Shown: positions 19,901-29,575 of the stretch, one piece after another
How positions within the stretch are numbered: the first letter of the stretch is position 1
How the letters are laid out: every line of letters starts with the position of its first letter
NCBI GenBank assembly: GCA_013115145.1
Contig: JAAPAO010000310.1
Span: 1 to 40,691 of the forward strand
DNA length: 40,691 bases
Direction: 5' to 3'
DNA from: Perkinsus chesapeaki
Lineage: Eukaryota > Perkinsozoa > Perkinsida > Perkinsidae
The notes under the pieces: model-generated
What the model was told of the DNA's origin: nothing
Database searches by the model: none
The model's input: the letters and a program-made list of their open reading frames with translations, nothing else
Translations under genes and position numbers: made by a program

Positions 19901-22900
19901 CTCTATACTCCCCACTGTATTCACAAATGGATGCGGTTGGCAATGGATATTCAGGGATATTCCTATATTATCCATTGTCAATCCATTGTCAAGTCCTATA
20001 ATAGGACCTTTTGGAAATGAGCTCAACACCAGTACTTGTTAAATTATGTACATGCGGAAGTGTCTGTTATTATCCTAAGGTTGTTCATACTGCGCAAAAG
20101 CACTGTGGGTTTGGCAGGTACAGTCATTCGCCACGACCACAGTGGTGTATGGCTTCCTCACCATTGAGGACGATAATCGAACCGAGCTGAGTTAATCTCC
20201 CGGAACTCTGCAGCGTACGAACTCTATCTTCGCTTTTAGTTCCGATTGACTTCACCGGCAAGTTCGTCTCGGCACCGTCGCTTTGGTGCGGCTGCGTTGG
20301 TGGACTAGCAGTCCAAGTTACGGAGCGAACGGTGAGCTGTGCTTCTGTCGTGTGTTGTCCGACTAACATGTGCTCTTTCGGCTCGAGTCTTTGGTCTAGC
20401 GTTCATTACCACCACGTCTCCCTCCTAGCACTGGTACGTCACCCGCCAGGCCGACAATACCTCGTTAAATCTATACGGGCCACGTAGTGATCCGCAGCTG
20501 GAGTGGCGTACGTTTGTATCGTTTACAAGCTGTTGACATTCGAAGCCCAGCTGCTTCATCACCGATAAAACTCTAATCCGTTCCGGAACAGGATCGTCCT
20601 CGGCAACAGTTTTACGGTGGGACCTCCATCTTGAGTTATATTGCGAGATATATCCATGATAAATTATATTATTTAACTTTTATTATACATTTATATATAT
20701 AGAACAGCGAGGCATTGGTTGCTATTCGGTTGTCCCGAACCTCACAGAGACCAGGCTATGATTATATATTATATATATTATTTAAAATATTCGAACTTTC
20801 AAGTGAATGCTTGGTTGTTATCTATATCAGATAAGATTCATCGATGCCAAGTCGACTCCCCCAGTGCTGGTCTCCTCTGTGGATGTAGAGAACGCTGAAG
20901 CCTTCGTGACGGCCGATGGAGATAAAGATATTTTGTTCACTGTTAGCAGGAAAGGTGCCGATCGGTCGTCGAGTACACGCATCATGCCTTTTTCAGGGAA
21001 AGTGTTCTCGCATGAAGTGAACACGAAAACTCGCGCCATTCGATCTGAGGAAGTTCAACTGGACAGGTAAGGTTTCTACGGTCGAGCTCTGGTTACCTCA
21101 GTTCACCTATCAGGCCTGCGCTCGGTGCTTCGTGCATGTCGTATAAGACAAATTCGGGCGTTTTGGCGATTGGCTTGTGGCCATCAATTGGGAAGATAAA
21201 CTCCAAGCGGACGATTGTTGTAAAGCAAATGAAGGGTGGCGCGGAGAGAGAACTGAATGTAGGTTCTTCTGCTACTCTTGTCAGCTTTAGTTAACGTCGG
21301 ATGAATGAAGGACCGCCTGATTTTTGGAGGAGGCTCTTGAACGATGGTGGCGCTGAATAATTGTATTCTTACCGTTTCCTTCTTTGTGAATATGGGATTG
21401 AAGATATCCTATATTCCGACTTGCAGGTTGGATTCAAGGATGACTCTTCATTTTTGAATTTATAATCGGGCAAGCCACTGCCGATGCAATTGTTGTTCCT
21501 TCTATCAGGTCCCTTCCGATTCTTCAAAGTCAGGGACTTTGGTGCCAAGGTCGGTTATCCACTTTGTTGGAGTTATGATATCCTCTCTTATCAGATCGGT
21601 TGTAGTGTGCTCAGCTGGGGAACTGGGCCTCTCCGGCGCGCCGGAATCTGTGCTGATTCTGTGCGGCTTTGATGATGGTCGACTTTTTATTTTCTCACTC
21701 GACGACACCGGCTCTGCTCAGGTGAATTCGGTCGGATTTTGCTAATCGTCATTGAGGCATTTCAGGAGATAAATCTCGGAGGCGTGCGGCCAGTGATGCT
21801 TTCGAGGCTCGCAAGTGTTAACGGAGTGCTCGCTCGAGGTAGGCCACTCCCCCCTGCGGCGGTTGTATCTCATTGGCAGGCACCAATCTTCATTTCGTAA
21901 CTGCCGATTCTAGCGAGTGCGAAATTGTATGTAAGAATGTGAACCCATTGGAAGGGAACTGTCACGTCGAATGTGCTGTTGAATTCGGCGACAATGAGCT
22001 CGTCGCGTCCGAGGAAGGATCAACAGCGTTGCTTGCTCTAGTCACTTCTGAGGTACGAAAGATATCGGTGTTCAAGTTGTAGTGCTTATCATTTAGCCTT
22101 CTTTGGCGTTTGCCTCGCTTACACCAGACGAACCATGTGAGATTCATACAAGACAGAAGGAGATCGGCAATGGTAAGTATTGCGCTGGACGTGAAACTGT
22201 CGTAAAATATTTTTCAGGTCAAACTGGACTCCATGTCGAGCACGTCACAAAAGATCTCTACGCTGTTTCCACAATAACCATGTCCCCCAGAGCGGCCGGG
22301 GAAAAGGAAAATATGTGAGCAGTTGTGGATCCGGGTAACTTGGCGATTCACGTCTTGATCAGAGCAACCAACGGATCGGTATCGAGCACCTCGTCTGTGG
22401 TAGCCTGGCGAAGCGCTGTTGTGTGTTTTTACTACTCGTGTTCAGCGTCTTGTGATCGGATCAAGTTTGAGGGAAGTTTGTGTAATACCAGCTGACGAAG
22501 TGGATAGTGGAGTTGACGAGGCATCCTCTATTGAGGTAAGATCTACTCATTTTGCACAAGTCGACATTTTCGTAAACTAACGTATAAATACGCTTATGAT
22601 AAGCAATCCAAATCAAGTGAATTGCTTCGGGTAACCCGAATCGAGTTTGAAGTGATCAAGTGCCGTAAGCGTTGCGGATCGCAAAGCTGAATGGCAACGC
22701 GAATCTTATGCTCATATAACTCTCGATACTGTTGGGAGGCAACACCAGCGAATGGACTGTTAATATTAATTTAGTTTTTCACGGGTTTTAACGTTCGCTT
22801 CATATGGGGTCACCTTTCAGGTTTCGTCCTTGGCGACCATTTCCGCCGATGATTCTGAAGACAGCGGCGTGGCGTAGGTCCGATTTTGTATGTTTGGTGA

Positions 22901-25900
22901 TTATTTCCGAGCTGATAGGTATCTTTGTGTCGGCTCGTGTGTGGTACCGGGGACGCCTGAACCACCTGAAGTTGATGAGTCGGAGCCATCTAAAGGATTT
23001 GTTAAGATCTACAAAGTTGATGTGAGCCCTCCAGGGAACGTTTAAATGTACCTGGTTTGTTTGTCAGCCAACGGCGATGCTCCGTGGGGAATCGGATGGC
23101 AGATTATGCGAACGTGTTGCCATCGCCGAAGTTGAGGGTGTTCCATATCAGATTGGAATGTTGAAAGACGCCAATGGCCGAAAGTTTCTCTTGTGTGAGT
23201 TGCCTTTATCTACTTCCTCAATCCTGCGTAAGAGGTTCCCTAACCCCACATAGGAATCATTCGACAACATATATGAAAGGTTGATTGTCTTTCCTCAATG
23301 CACTTTGTATAATCACATAGAGCGGTTCCCCAACGTTCGCCAGCTGTGGTAGATAGGGTGGTCTGACGCTTCCACCCATCTGTGGCCCTCAACTCATTGC
23401 TTCCCTAAAATGCTCTCATCGGCTTCTGTTACCAATTCCAGTAACTCGTCAAGCCCCACAGTTAAGCTCTTCTCGAAGCCTTAAAATGCTCCCGATACGC
23501 ATCCTGCGTCTCCACAGTATCGTGAACCAAGTTACCGACACTATTACAACTGTATAGCAGCCAGAATTTGTCTCCAGTGCTGCTCGCAAATAGAGGTTGC
23601 AGTGATACAGTACCATTTGACATGCAATCCGCCAAGTCGAGCTGAATGCGTTGTGGCACTTTCGAATCGAAATTGCCATTCGCCCTACGTCTACTGTGGC
23701 CCAGGGTCTTATGTGGTGAGATCTTGAGATATGTTGCCCTTTTCATGCTTGAGCTGCACTTGTGCGATATATGCCGCGGTCGAGACTCGTGACGTGTCTC
23801 CCGTCTCCCCTGCGTAATTGCCCAGTAGTGCAGCCCCCCCATATGTCTGCTTGGTCTTCATCATCCGCAGCCATCTCCTTCGGAGAAACGACTGACGATA
23901 CTGCTGCTGCTGCTGTTCACACCCTACTGAAATCTCTCGAGTCCATCATTGTCACTGCTGCTATAGCGCTCTCTGACTTGGGAAAAGACTCGAGCAACGA
24001 CCTTTGGCGGAAGCTCGCCGAAGCTTCACCTTCTCAAGGGCACAGCTCTGGTCGTCATAAAATATCGACGAATCCTCCGCTCCACCATCACTCGTGCAGC
24101 GTCTACAGTCTCTTCCGGGGGGGGCTCTACTCCATTCTCTCCCAGCTTTGACTCCTTCTCAGCCGCTGCTCCCTTGTCTAGAAGGAGACTTAGCTTCCTA
24201 CGTAGACCTCTACTTTACTCCACATCAAACTACTGCCTCAACAAATAGGGTGCTCCAGCCCTATCACACGTTGCTGTTGAGTAACTGAGCGCATGCCCTT
24301 TAATAGGAAATATTCGACTGGATATGTTTCTAAAGCGAAAGGGAACATCAAATGAGAGAATGCTAGAGATATTCAACCCTACTGATTGACTCGGATATTT
24401 CTTCTGGATTGTTGTAGAGGTCTTTTATATCGTATAATGCTATTCAGGTACTATTAATAACGTATTGGAGGTTTACGCTGTAGAGCGCGCTGCTGATGGA
24501 GATATGAGGCTTGGCTTAGTCACCAAACGACATCTGCACGTTGCATCCATCTTCATGCAGATTCAGGGGTGAGTGCAGCTTTTAGCAGAGTTAACTTCCA
24601 GAGCAATTCAGGAGCAACGTTGCAGTTGGCGACATGACCCGGGGGGTGTCTTTACTTCATTTTGACTCGAAGGTTTCAGCTATTACCGAACTTGGTAAGC
24701 TGCACTCTCGATCTCTTCTATCTTTTTCTGAATTTGTCTCTGAGTTATCTTATCGATGTGCGTTGGGCATAAGGTGCCGATAAGCTTCCTCTTGCCATCA
24801 TTATAAGGTCCATCCGTTCCAGCGACTGTTTCATTTATTTTCGGGTTTTCGGGTTTCACTTAGTCCATGGTGGCTAACTCCTTAAGCGTATATCCCTTCC
24901 AACAGGGAATACAGCTACGGTGTACCCTTAATCGAGGGTTTATATTTTCGCGGGTACGCGGATGGGCGATTAACCAGTTTTGTCGTGCACTATCTGCGCA
25001 CAACTGATGTGATCTTTATCAGCTCGATATGAATTCTCAATGTGGCCCACTGCATTACATTTCCTATCAACTGGAGAGATACTGGTGACGGATGATAAGA
25101 TGAATCTTTTTATGCTTGGAAAGTGAGTCACTCGAGCGTTATTGAAATTAGTTTGTTTGCCAGGCAAAAGGACATCGGCAGAAATGGGTCGAAGGAAGCA
25201 TTCTCTCTCCAGGTTTGTCTTTCGTGCATGAAATTCTTTATACGTTCTGTGTGTCAGACTATGAGTCAATTCCATCTTGGACTCACAGTCAACTCTATCA
25301 AATCTGGTAGCATAAAGCCTTCAATATCGAGCAACAGTGCAATAAATCGAGAGCAGGTGGGTTGGTATTGAAATAATCGTATATGCTCGTGCGCACACGC
25401 ACTTCGAGATGGGTACCGAAAAATCTTGTCCGTAATGTAATGCTTGTCCCCGTGTTGGGATATATTAAATGCGGTTGCGCACATATGTTAGCAAAGATAA
25501 TAGGAAAGGAAAGATAAATCTTGTTAGGAAAGATAGATTTACAGAATTCCGGTAGAATCGTGCATTTTTCAACGGCATCGATTTGTCATTTCGATTTGGT
25601 GAGTAATTTCCCATGCCCAACAGAGGTGGGACTCCCCCCGTGGGAGATAGTTTTGCACTGGGGCCTTTCTGGCAGGGTAGTTTATATTGACGAGAGGCAC
25701 CACAAGCGCTGGTGACTGAAAACAGGCAAGCCCACAAATCCTCGACTGTTTTCAGTACCTAATTTGTTCTACTGAGGGTGCACTGGTCATGCTAACTTGC
25801 CTGGACACGTCTCTTGACATGGCACGTCTATTGCAGATTCAACATGCCATTGAGATTAACATTAACAAACAAAGTAAGAGAGCGCTGGTGCGCGGAGGAC

Positions 25901-26200
25901 TCTTGGGTTAGGCCAAGTAGGTCCTCAGTCCGACGCTCGACTCGACTGGAGGGCTTATCGCTCGATCGACTCGAACCTGATCAGAAGCACTGTGGAACCC
26001 TCTGGGTTTATCGACGGTGATTTACTGCAGCTTTTCTTAGTAACAGAAGATGATGATGATGATATTGCTGTAAGTTATCTTGGTTGTGATATGGTTGTGT
26101 AGTTTTGACGCAGGTGAGGGCGGCTAATACCCTTAATGACGGTACGACCGGCGATGCACTAAAGAAGGAAGTTGAAGAAGTTGTTGAGGCATTCGCATAA
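12968..26200 (+). CDS. DDB1: DDB1 homologue, CUL4 ubiquitin-ligase adaptor
   Basis: This protein would link substrate receptors to CUL4-RING ubiquitin ligases and act in DNA-damage recognition and protein turnover, mainly in the nucleus. About 36 exons give roughly 1,280 residues, compared with 1,140 in human DDB1. Residues follow the family from end to end: FYVSTLQPATAVVSA at the start of the first propeller, NLIFFTTAKRQFGLWRF, LFRGQLFVLDLN, WFVVDEEGWLHVIK, ALAVLLDGRLIFVASDCGD, LAIGLWPSIGKI, LILCGFDDGRLFIFSL, VAVGDMTRGVSLLHF, and PSGFIDGDLLQLFL before the helical end KKEVEEVVEAFA. The ATG at 12968 opens a Ser/Pro/Glu-rich extension of about 30 residues that vertebrate DDB1 lacks. The GFIDGDL block favours DDB1 over the paralogues SF3B3 and CPSF160. 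A stretch of about 60 residues is missing between exons ending at 19174 and starting at 20831. Exon coordinates are given in the four block entries. Confidence 0.93.
14106..14125. repeat. Intronic palindrome AATCGATCACGTGATCGATT
   Basis: This perfect 20-bp palindrome lies inside the 46-nt DDB1 intron 14091-14136. It is base-for-base identical to the one in the lectin intron at 9624-9643, about 4.5 kb away in another gene. Confidence 0.9.
17095..17319. repeat. Direct repeat of CGTCACGCGCCACRAAA units in DDB1 intron
   Basis: The units at 17095-17113 and 17301-17319 share the inverted-repeat family sequence. The roughly 110 bp after each is also similar (AGTTTCATT, ATTGAGTG). The period is 206 bp. 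Both lie in the 960-nt DDB1 intron 16922-17881. Confidence 0.65.
17882..19174 (+). other. DDB1: DDB1 exon block B: linker and second-propeller start
   Basis: Exons are 17882-18059, 18102-18215, 18262-18302, 18473-18572 and 19067-19174. The first encodes an insertion not seen in vertebrate DDB1: about 45 residues rich in Lys, Arg, Ser and Gly (SASGKRRRGSSTRKQTRGKS). It comes just before the strand LDFDTLGPVSSG. It could be a nuclear localisation signal or a disordered loop. Family sequence follows (LSPIIDFQLRSGNQDELIMV, MRLGLSLRELARV). The intron 18303-18472 carries an AACCCGAAAACCCGA repeat at 18390-18450. Confidence 0.87.
19202..19909. repeat. TATACTCTAG tandem array with assembly gap
   Basis: The array consists of 10-bp TATACTCTAG units mixed with shortened TATACTC units. 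It is interrupted by 274 Ns at 19391-19664 and lies inside a DDB1 intron. Array sequence abuts both sides of the gap, so the N length may not be the true length. Confidence 0.95.
20124..20640 (-). pseudogene. Possible retroelement remnant in DDB1 intron
   Basis: Read on the minus strand, about 20640 to 20425 is open with VMKQLGFECQQLV, then GPYRFNEVLSAWRVTYQC and a stop, then EGDVVVMNARPKTRAE. The GPY..VLS...TYQ..VVNAR arrangement recalls the GPY/F module at the end of some LTR-retrotransposon integrases. A second open frame of 81 codons follows to 20124. No integrase core, protease or LTR was found. It lies inside a DDB1 intron and is opposite in orientation to the host gene. The resemblance is by eye only. 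Confidence 0.3.
20831..22535 (+). other. DDB1: DDB1 exon block C: middle and third-propeller start
   Basis: Exons are 20831-21066, 21114-21258, 21509-21721, 21766-21838, 21880-22052, 22097-22172, 22218-22314 and an exon ending at 22535 whose frame is open from 22404 (ALLCVFTTRVQRLVIGSSLR). The join between 22314 and 22404 is not resolved. The phases do not fit unless an earlier donor or a tiny intron is used. Family blocks include AEAFVTADGDKDILFTV, SGVLAIGLWPSIGKI and VLILCGFDDGRLFIFSL. Five of the introns are 41-47 nt. Confidence 0.85.
22821..26200 (+). other. DDB1: DDB1 exon block D: third propeller and C-terminal helices
   Basis: Exons are 22821-22873, 22919-23021, 23068-23194, 24448-24568, 24612-24694, 25023-25122, 25164-25212, 25258-25356, 25545-25598 (tentative), 25756-25873, 25921-26069 and 26114-26200, ending in TAA. 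Key blocks are YLCVGSCVVPGTPEP, INNVLEVYAVERAADGD, SNVAVGDMTRGVSLLHF, GEILVTDDKMNLFMLGK, CSTEGALVMLTCLD, ARLDWRAYRS and PSGFIDGDLLQLFL, with five Asp codons after it. The 25545 exon keeps phase but may be spurious, because the next exon already supplies the expected family strand. Confidence 0.88.
23195..24447. other. Long DDB1 intron with open frames on both strands
   Basis: The flanking DDB1 exons are contiguous in the family alignment (DANGRKFLL then INNVLEVYAV), so this 1,253-bp stretch is intronic. It holds a 129-codon plus frame (23762-24151) and a minus frame of about 126 codons or more (from 23462). Neither is recognised. An insertion or a nested gene is possible. Confidence 0.4.
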
Positions 26201-26840
26201 ACATTGACTTTCTCAAAATATTTGTTTCATATTGTGATTTGGTTGATTCTCAGTCGGACAATAAATAACAAACTGATATGACTTATCTTTACTTGTCTGT
26301 AGTGGAGCCTTTCCTTATAAGTTTCCTGGCTCTACTATTGTTTAACCTACTGGGTGCTGCTCGTATTTTGCTCTTTTGGTTTTTCACTCGCCACGCCTAA
26401 CCTGAAGTCTCAGATCGGTCTGGAATGTAGTACTCTGATCGATCACCCAACATCGGTGCTCCGGCTAAGCTAGGTTACCACGGTGATTTAGAAACCGAGC
26501 AATTGTGACAATTAAATTGTCATTGATAGCTCTCCCCTGGCTCTTAATAGTTCAAAACTCTGGAGCTCCAAGTTGATGTGTGATATTATTTCGACCGACA
26601 AATGTCTGCATTACTCCGATAGGTCTCGTTTTATTTTCATCTACAGTCGATATGCGGCTAACTCAATCAACTCAACATGCTCTCATTACCATTATAAGCC
26701 GACAATTGACTGAGATAATATAGGACGGCTCTGAAGTGAGCGTCACGACAGATAGTCGAATAACGCAGAACTGACCATCTGACCTCCTACGACGACAGCA
26801 TAGTATGCCTACTGACTCATACCCTTGCGTGATACTGATA
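26201..26840. other. Intergenic, no gene seen
   Basis: This stretch separates convergent DDB1 and the minus-strand secreted gene. No exon-like frame, repeat or RNA was recognised. It presumably holds both 3' untranslated regions. Confidence 0.5.
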
Positions 26841-27341
26841 TCAGCAAATGCACGCATGATATGTGCATTGTAGGAGGCTAAGGCCCTCTTGCTTGTCCAT
26901 TATGATTTGTTTGTCTCCGATCTCTGTGTCCAGAGTAAGCGAGCCTATGTCAGCGGTGAATTTCCCTAGATCCCCCGGATGGAGCGGTCTGCTCGCATAG
27001 GCGGGAAATACCCTAACGAACTGCTTCAACATATCCTTGTAGTCGTCTGAGTCTAGAGCAAGAGATAATTTAGTTTCCCATTCACCTTGACCAGTCACCC
27101 TAAAATTGAAGATGTGGTCATATGGTCTAACGGTTTGGCCGCAGGTGAACGTAATATGCATAGTCTCACCCGGAGAGCTGATAACAACTCTGATGTTTAT
27201 GTAAGGCTTGCTCACGGTGTAGACGTATGTCCCATCATAAGGCTGAGGAGGAGCAAGTTGTCTAGCGGATTTATATTCGTTAAAGGCATAAGCAGGAGCA
27301 AGAATGGAACCCATAACCATGAAGATGGCGAATAGAGTCAT
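26841..27341 (-). CDS. Small secreted PYDGTY-family protein
   Basis: This is an intronless protein of 166 aa. The ATG at 27341 starts the leader MTLFAIFMVMGSILAPAYA, a clear signal peptide. An upstream in-frame TTG is ignored because the leader would then be internal. Mature landmarks are QPYDGTYVY, PYINIRVVISS, MHITFTCGQ, RPYDHIFNF, LDSDDYKDMLKQF, the FPAYASRPL segment and HPGDLGKFTAD, with a tail TLDTEIGDKQII. It is the closest intact relative of the broken copy at 2861-3324, although that copy lies 24 kb away across DDB1 and the lectin gene. The leader before the ATG also resembles the one at 3325-3360. The function is unknown. Confidence 0.87.
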   Translation of the reverse strand: MTLFAIFMVMGSILAPAYAFNEYKSARQLAPPQPYDGTYVYTVSKPYINIRVVISSPGETMHITFTCGQTVRPYDHIFNFRVTGQGEWETKLSLALDSDDYKDMLKQFVRVFPAYASRPLHPGDLGKFTADIGSLTLDTEIGDKQIIMDKQEGLSLLQCTYHACIC

Positions 27342-28018
27342 TCGAGTGTACGAAAGTTGAGAACCTGGCAAATAACTAGCCAAAAGTACGATTCCCCATC
27401 TGCCCAGCTGCAGTCAATCCGAATAGAAGCTCACTCTATTTGAAGTACTGATAAAGAACCATTTCTGATGTTGGAGTCCTGGCGGCCCCATGATTTTCCT
27501 GAGCCTCTGCTTCGCCTTGTGCACGCGTGTGAGGCCTGAGTCGTGTTGTGAGCCGTGTTGCCCATCAGAAGTTCCATGCGATGGCACTGGAACAAGCGGA
27601 ATAAGCGTAAGAGAGCAATTATGTTTATCCCTCCTTGTGCTTTATACCACTTCAGTGCAAAGTTCCCGCGCTCTATCCATTACGAGAATGCATTCACTCT
27701 AAGACAGCCACGGTCACGAGCGGTGTCTCTCAAGTACATTGGTCACCACGGTAAACTACAATGTGTTAGTATTTGCTGGGAAAGTGGGTAAGAGGATACC
27801 TCGCGTCTACATGGCCAAACTAGAGTGAAACCTCGACAACTGTAGCTATTGGAGAACGGGAATCGATTGGTGTAACTTGTGTAGTCCGTGAGCCCATCGC
27901 GATGGGTGTCACATGGGCTCCCGAAAGGCTGCAGCGCTCCATTCGCTGGTACTGCGGCACTTTGGCGGTGTCAATTGATGAACTAAGACAGCCAACATCA
28001 CAATGAACTCTGAAGAAT
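27342..28018. other. Intergenic, no gene seen
   Basis: A leader-like stretch similar to that before the other PYDGTY genes occupies the first 40 bases. No coding or RNA feature was recognised after that. Confidence 0.45.
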
Positions 28019-28344
28019 AACACAACAAAGGAGCTTGAGCCAGAATACCAATACTACGACCCTGGGACAATAGATATAAGCGCACTACCTGCACTTACGT
28101 TTTTGCACCAATCTATGTGTACGCAAACACAGTTTCTCATGGGACATAACAGGTTGTGCGAGAATCAGTAGCATAGAAAGATAGTAATCAATCTGGACCC
28201 TCAACGCTATATAACCCTTTTGGTCGGTTATTGCTATACGTGAGACAGTTGTAGTTTCTATATAATTCACTTTCTCCAGGAGAAAGTTAAACTTGTCCCA
28301 GGGTCGTAGTATTGGTATTCAGGGTCAAGCTCCTTTGTTGTGTT
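28019..28344. mobile_element. 326-bp element with 52-bp terminal inverted repeats
   Basis: The left arm 28019-28070 (starting AACACAACAAAGGAGCTTGA) is the reverse complement of the right arm 28293-28344 with only two mismatches in 52 positions. The interior of 222 bp has no coding potential that I trust. The size and long terminal inverted repeats fit a non-autonomous DNA transposon (MITE or foldback type). No convincing target-site duplication is visible. A large hairpin of other origin is the alternative. Confidence 0.7.
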
Positions 28345-28684
28345 TTCTTTAATCTTGAAATGCTTGACTTGTTAGTATCCGTTCCGGGCCTTGGAGTTTC
28401 CTATAAATGGAACCCTTCGACTTCGTTCCATTGTGGAGGATCAGGACTACGTCATCTCTTAATGTGAGTAACATGGAAGGCTCGAGCCCAGGAACACAAT
28501 CCAGTCTCCGGACTTGGGTAGAACACATGTCGCACATGTGAACACATTAACACACTGCCCCCCGAAAGGCAATTTCAATGTGAATCGAAAATCAGTCTTT
28601 GGGAATATGCGTGAGAACTTCTCGCTGAGAAGGATTGAAGAGCTTTGAATTTCATAAAGGCTTCCGCGCCAATATTTTTCCCAG

Positions 28685-29497
28685 ATGATGGGGAGGATTG
28701 AAAAGGCGCGAGTAGACTCATACAAACAAGATCGTATTCTTGTGTCGATTGAAGAGGAAGTTAAGAAACTACGGAAGACGGTAAGGAATCGGCTTTAAGC
28801 TGTTCGTCGAGGCTAGGGTGTGTCTCCTTCCTCGGTGTGTCCCCTCCTTTTTCGTCTTGGGGATGCTTGCCGATATTCTTGATCTTGAAGATGTTTCTCG
28901 ATCTTTTAGGATTAGGCTTTAATCAATGCCTGATCTTTAGTTTCCAGATCCATGGTTGAGGTAACCTCTTATGACTGAGATGAGAGCCTATCCTACATGC
29001 CACCGTTTCACCGCCTTGGGAGCCATTGCCCGACAGAGCTTCGTGCAGTCGCGTCTTCGGGTTTTAGGTAGGTACGTGAAAGGCTCGTACCGATAGCGCC
29101 TATCACTCCGTAAACTGCAAAAGTCCATCGATCAATCGGAAACTTCGAAACTTTATTAATCTACACTAGCTCGTCGGAGGCTACAAATGTATGACTCAGT
29201 GATTGAATGTTATAGGTAAATATTCTCGAAGAGCTGGCGGCTACCTCAGTGGACGTCCTCAGAGAGGGCATAGCAGAGTCGGTGGTAGGTTTGCAGCCAT
29301 CACCGCTGCGGATATTTGATTAGGAGTCCGTCTCAGTGAGATATTCCCAAGCCGAAGCACATCTGATGAGTGAGCCTCTCTCATGGATCGGGGGAGGAAG
29401 GCTAGATCGCGAGCTTCTCCTCGTGGCTGAGAAGATACAAGACCTGAACCGTCGCCTAGGGAAGATCGAGTCCATCCTTTCCGAGCATTTGCACTAG
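28685..29497 (+). CDS. 112-aa three-exon helical protein, unknown function
   Basis: Exons are 28685-28780, 29216-29284 and 29324-29497, all phase 0, joined over introns of 435 and 39 nt. The start MMGRIEKARVDSY follows a TTTTTCCCAG acceptor-like tract, which could be a trans-splice site or mark an upstream exon. The product is rich in Glu, Lys, Leu and Arg with heptad-like spacing (ILVSIEEEVKKLRKT, NILEELAATSVDVLREGI, ELLLVAEKIQDLNRRLGKI), so it is probably all-helical and coiled-coil. There is no signal peptide. I do not recognise the family. A small subunit of a coiled-coil complex is a guess. Confidence 0.7.
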
Positions 29498-29575
29498 CTA
29501 TCATTTTCTTGCGTTTAATACAATGACTGACATGGCGTAATGTTGCTGTTGGTAACATCCTAATTGTTGTATAGA

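Noticed and set aside
22421-22445. A 25-nt intron in DDB1
   Set aside because: It is shorter than any other intron here. The frame from 22404 is open and family-like without it, so the join upstream is left unresolved instead.
23462-23842. Minus-strand 126-codon frame as a gene
   Set aside because: It overlaps other long frames on both strands in GC-rich intron sequence and shows no recognisable domain.
12968-26200. Assignment as SF3B3 or CPSF160, the related propeller proteins
   Set aside because: The GFIDGDL block, the C-terminal VVEAFA helix and the N-terminal alignment match DDB1 better. SF3B3 has a different sequence after its GDL block.
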